Positions 15,241-15,657 of a DNA stretch of 15,657 nt are shown one piece after another (position 1 is the first letter of the stretch; each line of letters starts with the position of its first letter). The DNA lies in contig CATYXQ010000043.1 in assembly GCA_958414825.1 (NCBI GenBank), positions 1 through 15,657 on the forward strand, read 5' to 3'. Source of the stretch: an uncultured Eubacteriales bacterium. GTDB taxonomy: Bacteria; Bacillota; Clostridia; Oscillospirales; CAG-272. A program made the position numbers and the translations under genes. Below the pieces are notes generated by a model. The model had not been told where the DNA came from, did no database searches, and was given only the letters and a program-made list of their open reading frames with translations.

Positions 15241-15657
15241 TTACTGCTCGTTGTTTTTCGCCCTGACGCGCGCCTGTACCGAAATCGGCAAGCCGTACAG
15301 ATTGATAAAGCCCGCGCTGTCCGCCTGATTATAGACATTGTCCTCGCCGAACGTCGCGATTTCCTCGGAATACAGCGAATAATCGCTCCACGCGCCGGCC
15401 TTTATTATATTGCCTTTGTACAGTTTGATTTTAACTTTACCGGTCACATGTTCCTGCGTTTTGTCTACAAACGCGGACAGCGCCTCGCGCAGCGGCGTGA
15501 ACCACTGGCCGTTGTACACCAGTTCGCCAAACGTGACGGCAAGCTTTTCTTTTTCATGCATGGTCATCTTATCCAGGCAAAGCGTTTCAAGATATGCGTG
15601 CGCAAAGTACAAAATCGCGCCGCCCGGCGTTTCGTACACGCCGCGGCATTTCATGCC
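15241..15657 (-). CDS. argG: Argininosuccinate synthase, C-terminal part (5' end beyond window)
   Basis: The visible 138 residues run from GMKCRGVYETPGG to a TAA stop at 15241-15243 and match the C-terminal region of argininosuccinate synthase, which joins citrulline and aspartate with ATP. Recognisable pieces are RGVYETPGGAILY, LVYNGQWFTPLREAL, VTGKVKIKLYKGN and YSLYSEEIATF. The last belongs to the C-terminal multimerisation region. Family members are about 400 residues, so roughly two thirds, including the ATP-binding N-terminus and the start codon, lie right of the window. It is the most upstream operon gene seen, and the operon promoter and any ArgR/AhrC site should lie before it. Confidence 0.95.
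   Translation of the reverse strand, partial: GMKCRGVYETPGGAILYFAHAYLETLCLDKMTMHEKEKLAVTFGELVYNGQWFTPLREALSAFVDKTQEHVTGKVKIKLYKGNIIKAGAWSDYSLYSEEIATFGEDNVYNQADSAGFINLYGLPISVQARVRAKNNEQ

Overview
The window reads as a chromosomal segment of an endospore-forming member of the Clostridia (Firmicutes). The evidence is a YaaH/SleL-type spore-cortex hydrolase with two LysM domains, strong AGGAGG-type ribosome-binding sites, a PaaK-like ligase paired with an ACT-domain protein as in amino-acid-fermenting anaerobes, and the clostridial style of the arginine genes. A finer placement (for example Oscillospirales or Christensenellales relatives) is only a guess. No mobile element, CRISPR array, rRNA or tRNA was seen.

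Layout. Positions 1-1672 (minus strand) hold a two-gene unit: a phenylacetate-CoA ligase family protein and a tandem ACT-domain protein that runs off the left edge. A near-consensus sigma-A promoter (TTGACA, 17 bp, TATAAT) precedes it. Positions 1870-3144 (plus strand) hold the spore peptidoglycan hydrolase. Positions 3145-3430 are a structured intergenic region with several hairpins, at least two intrinsic terminators and a possible short RNA gene.

Positions 3431-15657 (minus strand) are one long, tightly packed operon in transcription order argG (5' part missing), argH, argC, argJ, argB, argD, argF, carA, carB-dapF. Several junctions overlap by 1-4 nt, and a bidirectional terminator follows the last stop. 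Together these encode glutamate to arginine: ArgJ, ArgB, ArgC and ArgD make ornithine by the acetyl-cycling route, CarA/CarB make carbamoyl phosphate, ArgF makes citrulline, and ArgG/ArgH convert it to arginine. Any arginine operator would lie upstream of argG, outside the window.

Three points stand out. The last gene is an in-frame fusion of a full-length carbamoyl-phosphate synthase large chain with a full-length diaminopimelate epimerase-like domain. That epimerase domain lacks the first of the two catalytic cysteines (Gly instead) and has Asp at a usual substrate-binding Asn. CarA keeps the glutaminase nucleophile Cys but has Tyr and Lys where the triad His and Glu are expected, which suggests impaired glutamine use or ammonia-driven synthesis. 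All enzymatic consequences are inference from sequence.
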